DNA from: Thermomonas sp.
GTDB taxonomy: Bacteria > Pseudomonadota > Gammaproteobacteria > Xanthomonadales > Xanthomonadaceae
Assembly: GCF_019104945.1 (NCBI RefSeq)
Contig: NZ_JAHRWW010000048.1
Location: forward strand, 1 to 64,000
Reading direction: 5' to 3'
DNA length: 64,000 nt
The position numbers and the translations under genes were made by a program. Below are positions 40,432 to 50,492 of this stretch, in pieces. The notes under the pieces were generated by a model. It ran no database searches and was not told where the DNA came from. It saw only the letters and a list, made by a program, of their open reading frames with translations. Every line of letters starts with the position of its first letter. Positions within the stretch are counted from its first letter, which is position 1.

Positions 40432-42528
40432 ATGGAATGGTTCAAGGATTTGTCGATTGCAAAAAAGCTGATTCTGGCGTTTAGCGCAACTACGCTACTC
40501 GCCCTTTTACTAGGGGGCTTCGCATTGTGGCGTTTGGCGCAGTTCAACGCGCAGATGACCACCGTGACCGATAACTGGGTGCCTGGATTGCGTGCGGTCA
40601 ATGATATGCGTGCTTATCTGGGTGAGTTTCGCATCGATGAAGCGGCTTTGGTCAATACGGAGGGTGCCCCTGAAAAACGACAGGCAATTGAAAGCCTGTT
40701 AACGCGTTCGCGTGGTGATATTCAGGCGGCCAAGACGATGTACGACGCTCTTCCAGATTCGCTTCCGGAAGAAGAAGCGTTGTTTCAACAGGCGCAGAAA
40801 CAAGAGGCTGCATTCTTCGAAGCGCATAAACGCCTCCAATCAGCAGTTGACGCAGAGGATTTTACAACTGCACGCAAAATTTCCAGCGAAGAGTCGAGGC
40901 AGTTGCGTATCAGTGCATTTGATACCTACAAGAAGCTATCGGAATTCAACGTCAAGCAATTGACGAAAGAGGTTGAGGCATCGCACCGAGTCTATCGACA
41001 ATCGATCACGGCGATGTTGGTGGGTTTGTTGTTGCTCATTGCACTGGCCGCGCTTCTGGGATGGGCCATTATTCGCGCCATCAGCCTGCCACTGCATGCG
41101 GCGGTATTGGTGGCTGATGATGTGGCCGCAGGGAAATTAGATCGCCGTGTTGTGGCGGATAGCCGTGATGAAACCGGGCATCTGCTGGGGGCGATGGCGC
41201 GCATGCAAACGCAGATCAAGGCAGTGATCGCCGCGCAAGATGAAATGGAGCGACAGCACGATGCGGGCATAATTAGTTATCGGATGAATGCGTCAAACTT
41301 CCCCGGCGAATACGGGGCAATGGTGGAAGGTAGCAACCGGTTGGTGGCGGGGCATATCAATACCAAGATGCAGATCATTTCACTTGCGCAGCGCTATGCC
41401 ATTGGTGACTTAAGCCAAGACATGCCGCAACTGCCGGGTGAGAAGGCTGAAATTACTGAGACTATGGCAACGATCAAGCGCAATCTCAGCGCGATTAGCC
41501 AAGGCATTCGCAAGTTGGGTGATGCCGCCGCGAATGGCGATTTCAGTATGCGCGGTGATGCACAGATCTATCAGTACGATTTTCGTGAGATCGTACTGAG
41601 CCTCAACAAGCTGATGGCCACTGCGGATGTGGGGTTGGGGGAGGTATCCCGGATGCTGCGCGCGATTGCACAGGGGGATCTCACCGGGCGTATCGATGGC
41701 GACTACCAAGGCGTGTTCGCGCAAATGCGTGATGATACGAATGCCACGGTGGCGCAGCTCACCGAGATTGTTGGTGGTATTCAAGAGGCGTCTGGAAATA
41801 TCCGGTCTGCAGCAAGCGAAATTGCTTCTGGCAATGACGATCTTTCGCGCCGCACCGAGCAGCAGGCAGCCGCGCTAGAGGAAACGGCCTCTTCGATGGA
41901 AGAACTCACCTCCACCGTAAGGCAAAATGCCGATAACGCCCGCCAAGCCAACCAGCTTGCTCAAGGTGCTGCGGGGGTTGCGGCGCAGGGCGGCAGCGTC
42001 GTGGAGCAGGTCGTCACGACGATGAGCGCGATTGAAGCGTCTTCCAAACGCATTGCCGATATTATTACGGTGATCGACGGGATTGCCTTCCAAACCAATA
42101 TCTTGGCACTCAACGCCGCCGTAGAGGCAGCGCGTGCAGGTGAGCAGGGGCGCGGTTTTGCGGTGGTGGCCAGCGAGGTGCGCGCGTTGGCGCAGCGTAG
42201 TGCTGGTGCCGCAAAAGAGATCAAGGAGCTGATTGAAGAGTCTGTGGGTAAGGTGGCCGACGGCTCAAGCCTTGTGCAGCAAGCGGGCAGCACCATGCAT
42301 GAAATTGTCACCTCGGTGCAGCGCGTTACCGACATCATGGCCGAGATTTCTGCTGCGTCGCAGGAACAAAGCAGCGGCATTGAGCAGGTGAATCAAACCG
42401 TTACCCAGATGGATGAAACTACCCAGCAAAACGCAGCATTAGTGGAAGAGGCTACGGCCTCGGCCCATTCGCTAGAAGAGCAAGCGCGCCAGCTGGTAGA
42501 TGCGGTGGCGATGTTCCGGCTGCGCTAA
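40432..42528 (+). CDS. Methyl-accepting chemotaxis protein with four-helix-bundle sensor
   Basis: 698 residues from ATG 40432, which has GGAG seven bases upstream; an earlier ATG at 40408 has none. Transmembrane helix 1 is at about 14-32, and the periplasmic part to about 190 is predicted helical ([20 protein letters not shown]), as in 4HB_MCP sensors. Helix 2 is at about 192-212, then HAMP and HAMP-like spacers, then a signalling domain nearly identical to that of the preceding receptor. It ends AVAMFRLR, with no xWxxF tail, so adaptation probably relies on tethered CheR on neighbouring receptors. Its terminator overlaps the end of convergent sufS. Confidence 0.94.
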   Translation: MEWFKDLSIAKKLILAFSATTLLALLLGGFALWRLAQFNAQMTTVTDNWVPGLRAVNDMRAYLGEFRIDEAALVNTEGAPEKRQAIESLLTRSRGDIQAAKTMYDALPDSLPEEEALFQQAQKQEAAFFEAHKRLQSAVDAEDFTTARKISSEESRQLRISAFDTYKKLSEFNVKQLTKEVEASHRVYRQSITAMLVGLLLLIALAALLGWAIIRAISLPLHAAVLVADDVAAGKLDRRVVADSRDETGHLLGAMARMQTQIKAVIAAQDEMERQHDAGIISYRMNASNFPGEYGAMVEGSNRLVAGHINTKMQIISLAQRYAIGDLSQDMPQLPGEKAEITETMATIKRNLSAISQGIRKLGDAAANGDFSMRGDAQIYQYDFREIVLSLNKLMATADVGLGEVSRMLRAIAQGDLTGRIDGDYQGVFAQMRDDTNATVAQLTEIVGGIQEASGNIRSAASEIASGNDDLSRRTEQQAAALEETASSMEELTSTVRQNADNARQANQLAQGAAGVAAQGGSVVEQVVTTMSAIEASSKRIADIITVIDGIAFQTNILALNAAVEAARAGEQGRGFAVVASEVRALAQRSAGAAKEIKELIEESVGKVADGSSLVQQAGSTMHEIVTSVQRVTDIMAEISAASQEQSSGIEQVNQTVTQMDETTQQNAALVEEATASAHSLEEQARQLVDAVAMFRLR

Positions 42529-42555
42529 GGGTGTTTCGTTTCTTCGCAAAGGACG

Positions 42556-42585
42556 CTCTGCTGGTGATTAAGCCAGCAGAGTTTT
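42556..42585 (+). terminator. Intrinsic terminator of the chemoreceptor gene, overlapping sufS codons
   Basis: CTCTGCTGG (42556-42564) pairs with CCAGCAGAG (42573-42581), followed by TTTT. The loop contains the sufS stop (42568-42570) and the right arm encodes the last residues of SufS. Confidence 0.85.
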
Positions 42586-43803
42586 GACTTTGCGTAATGC
42601 GGCTGCAAACGCTTCAATTTCTTCATGCGTGTTGTAAAACGCCAGTGACGCGCGGCAGGTGGTACCTACGCCAAGCCATTGCAGCAAGGGGTGGGCACAG
42701 TGCTGGCCCGAACGTACCGCAACGCCTTCCAGATCCAGCAGCGTGGCAAGATCATGCGAATGCGTGCCGTCGATGGCAAAGCTAATCACGGCCGCTTTCT
42801 GCGGCGCGGTACCGAAGAGACGCAGGCCGGGGATACTTTGCATGGCTTCGGTGGCGTGTTGGAGCAGGGCCTGCTCACGCGCAGCGATCTGGGTCATGCC
42901 GATATGGCTTAGGTAATCGGTGGCCGCACCGAGGCCGACAAAGCCCGCGATATTGGGCGTGCCCGCTTCAAATTTGTGCGGCCCTTCGTTAAAGATCGTG
43001 CCATCAAAGCGCACTTCTTTGATCATCTCGCCGCCACCCAAGAACGGCTGCATGGCGTTGATGTGCTCGCGTTTAGCCCAGAGCACGCCGGTGCCGGTGG
43101 GGCCACTCATCTTGTGTCCGGTGACGGCGTAAAAGTCGCAGCCGATTGCGGCGATGTCCACGGGCATGTGCGGCGCGGCCTGTGAACCATCTACCACGGT
43201 GACGATGCCGCGCTTGTGCGCTTCTTTGCAAATCTCCGCCACGGGGTTGATGGTGCCAAGCACATTGCTGACGTGGGTCACCGCGAGTAGCTTTACGTCG
43301 GGCGTCATGGCGCTGCGCAGTGCATCGAGATCGAGCGCGCCGTCGGGCAGCAGCTCAGCAACTTTGATGGTTGCTCCGGTGCGCTGCGCGATGAGCTGCC
43401 ATGGCACGATATTGGCGTGGTGCTCCATGCGGCTGATCAGGATGGTGTCGCCCACTTTTAGGCGCGGAAGTGCCCACGAATACGCCACTAAATTGATTGC
43501 AAACGTGGTGCCGCTGCACAAAATCACTTCATCGCTGCGCACATTGAAAAATGTTGCCAGCTTGCTGCGTGCGCCTTCGTAGGCTTCGGTGGCCTCCGTA
43601 CCGAGGGCATGCACGGCGCGGCTGACGTTGGCGTTATGGTGGCGATAAAAGGCGTCGGTTGCTTCGATCACGCTGGCCGGTTTCTGCCCGGTATTGGCCG
43701 AATCAAAATAGATCAGCGGTTTACCGTGTACTTGCCGCGTGAGTAGTGGGAAGTCTGCACGGACCTTTGCCCAATCTACAGCGGAAGAAACCTTGCCATC
43801 CAT
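42568..43803 (-). CDS. sufS: Cysteine desulfurase SufS
   Basis: 411 residues, PLP enzyme taking sulfur from cysteine for Fe-S cluster assembly. The PLP Lys is in AVTGHKMSGPTG and the PLP-stacking His in SRMEHHANIVPW. The catalytic persulfide Cys is in VRSGQHCAHPLL, near residue 370. These motifs place it in the group II (SufS) branch. It is the last gene of sufR-BCDS, 3 bases after sufD. No sufE or sufU lies within the window, so its sulfur acceptor is encoded elsewhere or is absent from this operon. Confidence 0.97.
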   Translation of the reverse strand: MDGKVSSAVDWAKVRADFPLLTRQVHGKPLIYFDSANTGQKPASVIEATDAFYRHHNANVSRAVHALGTEATEAYEGARSKLATFFNVRSDEVILCSGTTFAINLVAYSWALPRLKVGDTILISRMEHHANIVPWQLIAQRTGATIKVAELLPDGALDLDALRSAMTPDVKLLAVTHVSNVLGTINPVAEICKEAHKRGIVTVVDGSQAAPHMPVDIAAIGCDFYAVTGHKMSGPTGTGVLWAKREHINAMQPFLGGGEMIKEVRFDGTIFNEGPHKFEAGTPNIAGFVGLGAATDYLSHIGMTQIAAREQALLQHATEAMQSIPGLRLFGTAPQKAAVISFAIDGTHSHDLATLLDLEGVAVRSGQHCAHPLLQWLGVGTTCRASLAFYNTHEEIEAFAAALRKVKTLLA

Positions 43804-43806
43804 GCT

Positions 43807-45063
43807 TTAAGCTCCTAGCCGGGTGAGCGCACGTGTGAGCGCTGCATCACAGAGTGTGCGTGTGCTTTCATCGGCGATACCGTTCACCACTTCGCGGCAG
43901 AACGCGCCGGTGAGTAGGGCGCGCGCCTGTACTTCAGGAATCCCGCGTGAGCGCAAATAGAACAGTGCGGTGGAATCGAGCTGGCCAACGGTAGCGCCGT
44001 GCGCGGCTTTTACTTCATCGGCGTGGATCACCAGCGTAGGCTGGGTGTCGATCTCAGCATCTGCAGAGAGTAGTAAATTCTTGTTGGACAAATCGGCATT
44101 GGTGCCGTCTGCGCCGGAGTGAATGGTGATGCCGCCGTGGAACACGGTATGCCCACGCTGCCCGGCAAGGCCGCGCCAAATGAGGTTGGATTCGGTATTG
44201 AGTGCTATGTGCTCGATGCCAAGGCGCGTATCCACATGGCGGCGACCGTCGGCCAATAACACGCCATTGGCGGTAAGTGATGCGCCGTTACCTTCGAGCC
44301 GCACGTTGAGTTCGTGCCGCGAGAGTGCAGCGCCGAGCTCTAGATCAATGCGCTTGTATTGTGCGTTTTCTGCCAAGCTGGCGTCGGTGCGTGCAAACAG
44401 GCTGGCGCGAGTGGGCGCGTCTTGTAGGTGCACGTGCGATAGCGTGGCATTTGCGGCAACGTGGAGCTGCAGCAAAGTGTTGTCGAGGTGGGCGTGCTCG
44501 CCACTGGCGAAGGTGTGTTCAACCAAGGTGAGCGCCGCACCTTCGCGCAGCTCTACAAAATGACGCAGATGCCAAGCGGCATCGCCTTCTTGTGCGGCAC
44601 CAATGTTTACCAAATGCAGCGGCGTATCGACCATGGTTTCAGCGGCCACACGGATACAGGCTCCTTCGCGTGCAAGCGCCGTATTGAGGCGTGCAAACGG
44701 CTCATCGCTACGCTGGTAGCGGCGGGCAAGAAAATCAATTGCATGCGTATCGTGCCCGTCTAATAGCTGCGAGAGCGGCTGCACGTCGATCCCGCCCGGG
44801 AGACCGGCCAAGTTGCTCAGTGCGGCATCAAACGCGCCGTTGACGAACACGATGCGCGGCTCGGGGATACCTGCCAGCAGCATCGGGTCAACGTCGACGC
44901 GCTGCGCGACGCAAAAGCTGCGCCGATCGAGCTGACGTAGAGAGGTGTACTTCCAGCTTTCCGCACGCTGCGGCAGGCCGTCTTGCAGCAGCGCGTCAAG
45001 CTCAGCACGGCGCGCGGCATCGCCGTGAAAGCTCGCGGCTAAAGAATCGAGCAGGGCGCTCAT
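43807..45063 (-). CDS. sufD: Fe-S assembly scaffold component SufD
   Basis: 418 residues of the SufB/D beta-helix family, part of the SufBC2D scaffold. The C-terminal SUF core carries HADEVKAAHGATVGQLDSTA, with the His conserved in SufD, and the typical SRGIPEVQARALL. The N-terminal segment (about 1-120) is helical. It overlaps sufC by four bases upstream and nearly abuts sufS downstream, as expected for a tightly coupled operon. Confidence 0.95.
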   Translation of the reverse strand: MSALLDSLAASFHGDAARRAELDALLQDGLPQRAESWKYTSLRQLDRRSFCVAQRVDVDPMLLAGIPEPRIVFVNGAFDAALSNLAGLPGGIDVQPLSQLLDGHDTHAIDFLARRYQRSDEPFARLNTALAREGACIRVAAETMVDTPLHLVNIGAAQEGDAAWHLRHFVELREGAALTLVEHTFASGEHAHLDNTLLQLHVAANATLSHVHLQDAPTRASLFARTDASLAENAQYKRIDLELGAALSRHELNVRLEGNGASLTANGVLLADGRRHVDTRLGIEHIALNTESNLIWRGLAGQRGHTVFHGGITIHSGADGTNADLSNKNLLLSADAEIDTQPTLVIHADEVKAAHGATVGQLDSTALFYLRSRGIPEVQARALLTGAFCREVVNGIADESTRTLCDAALTRALTRLGA

Positions 45064-45815
45064 GCGGTTGCGGCCTCCTTGCCGAGGAAGTCGTAACCGT
45101 GCGCTTCAAGTTCCAGCGCGAGTTCCGGGCCGCCGGTTTTTACAATGCGGCCATTCGCCAATACATGCACCACATCTGGCTTGATGTAGTCCAGCAAGCG
45201 CTGGTAGTGGGTGATGACGATGAATGAGCGCTCTGGGCTGCGCAGCGCGTTCACGCCATCGGCTACCGATTTCAGCGCGTCAATATCCAGCCCCGAATCG
45301 GTTTCATCCAAGATTGCGAGCTTGGGTTCAAGCACTGCGAGCTGGAAAATTTCATTGCGTTTTTTCTCGCCGCCGGAGAACCCTTCGTTGACGCCACGGT
45401 GTAGCAGCTCATCTTTTAGATGTAGCACCGAGAGCTTTTGCCGCACGACTTTCAAAAACTCCATCGAGTCGAGTTCTTTCTCTCCGCGCGCTTTATGCTG
45501 CGCATTGAGCGCGCTGCGCAGGAAGTAGGTGTTATTTACACCCGGAATTTCCACCGGATATTGGAAGGCTAAAAAGACGCCTGCTGCGGCGCGTGCTTCG
45601 GGTTCAAGCTCCAGTAGATCCTTGCCTTCAAACAGTACGCTGCCTGCGGTGGGTTCATAGCCTTCGCGCCCGGACAATACGTTGCCCAGTGTCGATTTGC
45701 CCGCACCGTTCGGCCCCATGATGGCGTGCACCTCGCCCGGTTTCACGTCGAGGGTGAGGCCTTTGAGGATTTCTTTGCCCGCAACGGTGGCGTGGAGGTT
45801 GTCGATCTTCAGCAT
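45060..45815 (-). CDS. sufC: Fe-S assembly ATPase SufC
   Basis: 251 residues, ABC-type ATPase of the SufBC2D complex. Walker A is GPNGAGKSTLGN at about 35-46, the signature is FSGGEKKRNEIFQ, and Walker B is LAILDETDSGLD, with the H-loop in FIVITHYQRLL. It energises cluster formation on SufB/D, not transport, and no membrane partner is present. It overlaps sufD by four bases and lies 45 bases downstream of sufB. Confidence 0.97.
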   Translation of the reverse strand: MLKIDNLHATVAGKEILKGLTLDVKPGEVHAIMGPNGAGKSTLGNVLSGREGYEPTAGSVLFEGKDLLELEPEARAAAGVFLAFQYPVEIPGVNNTYFLRSALNAQHKARGEKELDSMEFLKVVRQKLSVLHLKDELLHRGVNEGFSGGEKKRNEIFQLAVLEPKLAILDETDSGLDIDALKSVADGVNALRSPERSFIVITHYQRLLDYIKPDVVHVLANGRIVKTGGPELALELEAHGYDFLGKEAATA

Positions 45816-45860
45816 AGTCGTATTCGCTTCAAATAAAGGGGGAGGGCAGGGCGCTGGCGG

Positions 45861-47306
45861 TTAGCCCACTGCGCCTTCCAAAGTGACGTCCAACAGTTTT
45901 TTGGCTTCCACGGCAAATTCCATCGGCAGCTCGCGGAACACCGATTTACAAAAGCCGTCTACGATCATCGACACCGCGTTTTCTTGGTCGATGCCACGGC
46001 TGCGGCAGTAAAACAGCTGGTCGTCGGAAATTTTCGACGTGGTGGCCTCGTGCTCGACGGTGGCAGTGGGGTTTTTCACTTCGATATAAGGGAAGGTGTG
46101 CGCGCCGCATTTTTTACCGATCAGCAGCGAGTCGCACTGGGTATGGTTGCGCGCGCCTTCCGCGCCCGACGCAACCTTTACAAGGCCGCGATAGGTGTTC
46201 TGTCCGCGCCCGGCACTGATGCCCTTGCTGACAATCTTGCTCTTGGTGCGCTTGCCGATATGCACCATCTTGGTGCCGGTGTCGGCCTGCTGAAAATGAT
46301 GGGTTAGCGCAACGGAGTGGAATTCACCACTAGAGTCATCACCCGTGAGGATGCATGAAGGGTACTTCCAAGTGATGGCGCTGCCGGTTTCTACCTGCGT
46401 CCACGTCACCTTACTGCGTACGCCACGGCACTCGGCGCGCTTGGTGACGAAGTTATAAATACCACCCACGCCGTTTTCGTCACCCGGATACCAGTTTTGC
46501 ACCGTGCTGTATTTGATCTCGGCATCGTCCAGTGCAACCAATTCCACCACCGCCGCGTGCAGCTGGTTTTCATCGCGCATCGGCGCGGTGCAGCCTTCCA
46601 AATATGAAACGTGGCCCTTGTCTTCGCAAATAATTAGGGTGCGTTCGAACTGGCCGGTATGCCCAGCGTTGATGCGGAAATAGGTCGAAAGTTCCATCGG
46701 GCAGCGCACACCCTTTGGAATAAACACGAAGCTGCCGTCGGAGAACACCGCCGAGTTCAGTGCGGCGAAGTAGTTATCGCCCACTGGCACTACGGTGCCG
46801 AGGTACTTCTTCACCAACTCCGGATGGTTGACGATGGCATCGCTCATTGAGGTGAAGATCACACCAACGGCGGCGAGTTCTTTCTTGAACGTGGTGCCCA
46901 CACTCACCGAGTCGAACACCGCATCCACCGCCACACCGGCCAGCTTGGCGCGCTCGTGTAGCGGCACGCCGAGTTTGTCGTATGTGTCGATCAACTCTTG
47001 CGGTACCTCATCCAGTGATTTGTATTTCGGCCCCTTCGGCGCGCTGTAGTACGACAGCGCTTGCAGGTCGATTGGGCCGATATTGAGTTTGGCCCAGTCT
47101 GGCTGTTTCATGGTGAGGAAGTGCCGGTAGGCATCAAGACGCCACTGCGTCATCCATTCCGGTTCATGCTTTTTGGCCGACAGCGCGCGAATGATGTCTT
47201 CATTCAAGCCGGGCGGCAGCGAGTCGGTTTCGATGTCGGTGATAAAACCAGCGTCGTATTTGCGCCCTAACTGCTCGTGGATCTGGGCGTTTTGTTGTTC
47301 AGTCAT
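45861..47306 (-). CDS. sufB: Fe-S assembly scaffold SufB
   Basis: 481 residues from ATG 47306, which has GAGG eight bases upstream; the apparent start 18 bases earlier lacks one. The SUF core is clear: [20 protein letters not shown], the segment around [15 protein letters not shown], and [17 protein letters not shown] with the catalytic-loop residues. [20 protein letters not shown] follows near the C-terminus. It receives sulfur from SufS/SufE and is the main assembly platform with SufC and SufD. It starts 11 bases after the regulator gene stop. Confidence 0.97.
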   Translation of the reverse strand: MTEQQNAQIHEQLGRKYDAGFITDIETDSLPPGLNEDIIRALSAKKHEPEWMTQWRLDAYRHFLTMKQPDWAKLNIGPIDLQALSYYSAPKGPKYKSLDEVPQELIDTYDKLGVPLHERAKLAGVAVDAVFDSVSVGTTFKKELAAVGVIFTSMSDAIVNHPELVKKYLGTVVPVGDNYFAALNSAVFSDGSFVFIPKGVRCPMELSTYFRINAGHTGQFERTLIICEDKGHVSYLEGCTAPMRDENQLHAAVVELVALDDAEIKYSTVQNWYPGDENGVGGIYNFVTKRAECRGVRSKVTWTQVETGSAITWKYPSCILTGDDSSGEFHSVALTHHFQQADTGTKMVHIGKRTKSKIVSKGISAGRGQNTYRGLVKVASGAEGARNHTQCDSLLIGKKCGAHTFPYIEVKNPTATVEHEATTSKISDDQLFYCRSRGIDQENAVSMIVDGFCKSVFRELPMEFAVEAKKLLDVTLEGAVG

Positions 47307-47316
47307 AGCAAGTTCC

Positions 47317-47769
47317 TCAGGCACGCGCCGTGTGGGGCAGCGTGTGCTGACGGGGGGAGGATGGGGTAGCAGGGGTGAGCAGCTGGGTCAGCGAAATGCC
47401 GGCCAGCGCTTCGGCAACCACATCATTGATGCGGCGCCAGTTGCCGCGGACGCCGCAGCTGTGCTCGATGGTGCATGCGCCGTTAGGGATGCTGCATTCG
47501 GTCATGGCCAGCGGGCCTTCCATCGCCTCGACGATTTCCACCACGCTGATGGAATCGGGTGGGCGGGCCAGCCGGTAGCCGCCATTTGCGCCACGGAAAC
47601 CTTCCACAAGGCCAGCAGCGGCGAGTGGTTTAAGCACCTTGGCCACGGTGGGGGCCTCCAAGCCCGAACGCTCCGCCAGTTCCGGTGCGCTCAGCACGGC
47701 GTCTGGCCGCGCGGCAAGCACGGACAGCACGACGGTGGCATAGTCGGTAAGGCGGGTGACGCGGAGCAT
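47317..47769 (-). CDS. Rrf2-family SUF operon regulator
   Basis: 150 residues. The N-terminal winged helix ([52 protein letters not shown]) is characteristic of Rrf2/IscR. Three cysteines (CSIPNGAC and HSCGVRG, roughly residues 92-107) can bind a 2Fe-2S cluster, making it a sensor of Fe-S status. It is first in the operon and presumably represses sufBCDS when clusters are sufficient. A Ser/Thr/Pro-rich tail of about 25 residues follows the sensor domain. Confidence 0.92.
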   Translation of the reverse strand: MLRVTRLTDYATVVLSVLAARPDAVLSAPELAERSGLEAPTVAKVLKPLAAAGLVEGFRGANGGYRLARPPDSISVVEIVEAMEGPLAMTECSIPNGACTIEHSCGVRGNWRRINDVVAEALAGISLTQLLTPATPSSPRQHTLPHTARA

Positions 47770-47798
47770 GGCGGTGGCTGTGCTTAATCTGGACTGAA

Positions 47799-47827
47799 AT
47801 TGTACGTTTTAACGCCGCCGCCGCCAA
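47799..47827 (-). promoter_or_regulatory. Candidate sigma-70 promoter of the suf operon
   Basis: On the minus strand, TTGGCG (47822-47827) and TACAAT (47799-47804) are separated by 17 bases and lie 30 bases before the regulator ATG. A TTGACG further upstream has no matching -10. Confidence 0.5.
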
Positions 47828-47948
47828 GTTCCTAGGCTGACTTGCGTCAAGTGTTTCTGAATCCATTCATCTACGGTCTTGGCGTAAGCCGGTGACGGCC
47901 GCGCGAACTTCCGCCAGAATGGCGGTATCCCCGTGCCTTGGTTTTTCA

Positions 47949-48413
47949 ATGCCCAAAAAAATCATCACTCATCGTTCTGCTATTCACGGTAACGGCGTAT
48001 TTGCAGCGGCGGCGATCACGAAAGGCGAGCGGTTGATCGAATACAAAGGCCTGCGACGCAGTCATGACGATGTCGACGCGGGTGATAGCGGCGACATCGA
48101 AAGCGGGCACACGTTTTTATTTACGCTTAATGATGATTGGGTGATCGACGCCAATTTTGAAGGCAATGCCGCGCGCTGGATCAATCATAGCTGCGCGCCA
48201 AATTGCGAAGCGGTGCTGGTTGAAAACGAAGAAGACCCGAAGCGCTCGAAAGTGTATATCGAAGCGATTCGGGATATCTCCGCGGGTGAAGAACTGACCT
48301 ATAACTACGGCATCACCCTTGCCGAACGGCAAACGCCACGGCTGAAAAAAATCTGGGCCTGCCTCTGTGGTGCGCCTACATGCACGGGAACGATGCTGCA
48401 GCCTAAGCGCTAA
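47949..48413 (+). CDS. SET-domain protein (putative lysine methyltransferase)
   Basis: 154 residues from ATG 47949. SET motifs are in order: IHGNGVFAAAAITKGERLIE, then NAARWINHSCAPNCEAV with the AdoMet-binding NHSC, and AGEELTYNYG with the catalytic Tyr region. A post-SET-like CLCGAPTCTG (C-x-C-x4-C) follows, where a zinc could be bound together with the NHSC Cys. The fold is the same as eukaryotic histone methyltransferases; the bacterial target is unknown. It stands alone, divergent from the suf operon and convergent with the EF-G-like gene. Confidence 0.9.
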   Translation: MPKKIITHRSAIHGNGVFAAAAITKGERLIEYKGLRRSHDDVDAGDSGDIESGHTFLFTLNDDWVIDANFEGNAARWINHSCAPNCEAVLVENEEDPKRSKVYIEAIRDISAGEELTYNYGITLAERQTPRLKKIWACLCGAPTCTGTMLQPKR

Positions 48414-48443
48414 TCGGTATCGCTTTGCAAAAGAACATCGCGA

Positions 48444-50492
48444 TCAATCCTCCTCGATACGCGGTTTCCATGCTTCTGCGAGTTTCTTTTGTACCTGTGC
48501 TGGAACGGGCTCGTAATGGCTGAAGTCTAAGGTGTAGCGCCCGCGTCCTGCGGTGCTGGATTTTAGTTCAGCGGCATAGCCTTCTAATTCGGACAGTGGC
48601 ACCAATGCGTGAATGATGATCTCGCCACCTTTCACGGAATCGGTGCCATTGATCCGCGCGCGTTTAGAGGCAAGCCCGCCGCTGACATCGCCCATGCACT
48701 GTTCGGGTGCGCTGACTTCCATTTCCACGATAGGCTCTAATAGCTGCGGCTGGGCTTTGCTGATGGCATCGAGGAATGCGCGTTTGCCCGCGGAAACAAA
48801 CGCCACTTCCTTGCTATCTACCGGGTGGTGCTTACCGTCATACACGATCACGCGCAGGTCCTGCATGGGGTATCCCGCCACTGCGCCGCTATGCAGCACT
48901 TGGCGTACGCCTTTTTCTACCGCAGGCAAGAATTGCCCAGGAATAGTGCCGCCCTTCACCTCATCGACAAACTCAAACCCACTGCCGCGCGGCAGCGGTT
49001 CGATGCGTAAAAACACTTCGCCAAACTGCCCCGCGCCGCCAGTTTGCTTTTTGTGGCGGTGATGACCTTCGGCACTGCTGCTAATGGTTTCGCGGTAGGC
49101 AATGCGCGGGGGGTGCGTGGTGACTTCTACGCCGTAGCGATCTTTAAGACGCTGCAGCATGATGCGCAAGTGCAAATCAGACAGCCCACGGATCACGGTT
49201 TCATTGGTCTCGGCACTGTGTTCAACCACGAAGGCGGGGTCTTCTTCTGCGAGTTTCGTGAGTGAGGTTGCAAGTTTTTGCTCTTGCCCCTTGCTGGCTG
49301 GATCTACCGCTAACCCAAACATTGGGCGCGGGAACGGTGTTGCGGTGAGGCGGATGCGTTCAGCGTCTTGGGCATCGTGCAAGATGGCTTCGAAATGCAG
49401 CTCATCCACTTTCGCCACCGCCGCGATATCGCCGGGGATGGCTTGGCCAATTTCAATATGCTCTTTACCTTGAAGCCTAAACAGATGCGCCACTTTGAAT
49501 GGCTTTCTTCCGTCATCAATCAATAGCTGCGCGTCTTTGCGCACGGTGCCTTGGTGTACACGGAAAATACCCAGCTTGCCCACGAATGGATCGTTGATAA
49601 TTTTGAACACATCGGCGATGACGTGGGCGCTGGGGTCGGGCTTAGCTTCAAGCGGCTGCGTGTGTGGATCGACGCCTTTGATGAAGGGCGCGGAATTGCC
49701 TTCACCCGGATGCGGCATAAGTGATTCTGCAATCGCGATCCACTCAGAAATACCCACGCCTGTGCGCGCTGAAGCAAAGCACACGGGGATCAAATGCCCT
49801 TCGCGTAAGCACTGTTCAAACGCATCGTGAAGTTCTTGCCCGCTTACCCCGTCTTCACCAAGATCAAGGAAGTGATCCATCACGGTTTCGTTGATTTCAA
49901 CAACTTGATCGAGAATTTTTTGATGCCACTGTGCCACCGGGCCAAGGTCACTATCGCCGCTGTGGTCGAAGAAGCAGTTGACCACGCGCGTACCGCCATC
50001 AGCGGGGAGGTTAACGGGTAATACTTCTGGGCCAAATTCTTCGCGCAGCGCTTCGAGCAAGGCAGTGCAGTTGCTGCCAGCGTGGTCGATTTTATTGATC
50101 AAAATGGCTCGGCAAAGATGGCGCGCTTTCGCGTATTCCATCATGCGGCGGGTGCCATGGGCGATGCCGGTATCGGTGCCAATCACGATGACTGCGGTTT
50201 CAATGGCATCCAACACGCTGAGTGCGGGGCCGCGAAAATCTTGATAGCCGGGGGTGTCGATGATGTTGAGGTGTAACCCTTCGCGGTCGATGCTGGCAAT
50301 GGCGATATCTAGCGAGTGGCCGCGCTCTTTTTCGATGGGGTCGAAATCGGAAACTGTGTTGCCGCGTTCTACGCTGCCTGCCGTCTGAAGTGCGCCACCG
50401 GCATGCAACAGGGCTTCAAATAATGTGGTTTTGCCGGCGCCTGGGTGGCCTGCGAGGGCCACATTGCGAATCTGTTGGGTACTGTAGGACAT
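48444..50492 (-). CDS. Elongation factor G-like GTPase (EF-G paralogue)
   Basis: 682 residues. G1 is GHPGAGKTTLFEAL, G3 IDTPGYQDF and G4 NKID; the switch I region (ERGHSLDIAIASI) lacks the RGIT sequence of standard EF-G. Domains II-V continue, with domain IV around HHRHKKQTGGAGQFGEVFL. It is near full EF-G length but diverges from FusA in switch I and domain IV, like the EF-G-like proteins found next to ordinary fusA elsewhere. It may act in ribosome recycling or under stress. It is a lone gene, not in a str operon. Confidence 0.9.
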   Translation of the reverse strand: MSYSTQQIRNVALAGHPGAGKTTLFEALLHAGGALQTAGSVERGNTVSDFDPIEKERGHSLDIAIASIDREGLHLNIIDTPGYQDFRGPALSVLDAIETAVIVIGTDTGIAHGTRRMMEYAKARHLCRAILINKIDHAGSNCTALLEALREEFGPEVLPVNLPADGGTRVVNCFFDHSGDSDLGPVAQWHQKILDQVVEINETVMDHFLDLGEDGVSGQELHDAFEQCLREGHLIPVCFASARTGVGISEWIAIAESLMPHPGEGNSAPFIKGVDPHTQPLEAKPDPSAHVIADVFKIINDPFVGKLGIFRVHQGTVRKDAQLLIDDGRKPFKVAHLFRLQGKEHIEIGQAIPGDIAAVAKVDELHFEAILHDAQDAERIRLTATPFPRPMFGLAVDPASKGQEQKLATSLTKLAEEDPAFVVEHSAETNETVIRGLSDLHLRIMLQRLKDRYGVEVTTHPPRIAYRETISSSAEGHHRHKKQTGGAGQFGEVFLRIEPLPRGSGFEFVDEVKGGTIPGQFLPAVEKGVRQVLHSGAVAGYPMQDLRVIVYDGKHHPVDSKEVAFVSAGKRAFLDAISKAQPQLLEPIVEMEVSAPEQCMGDVSGGLASKRARINGTDSVKGGEIIIHALVPLSELEGYAAELKSSTAGRGRYTLDFSHYEPVPAQVQKKLAEAWKPRIEED

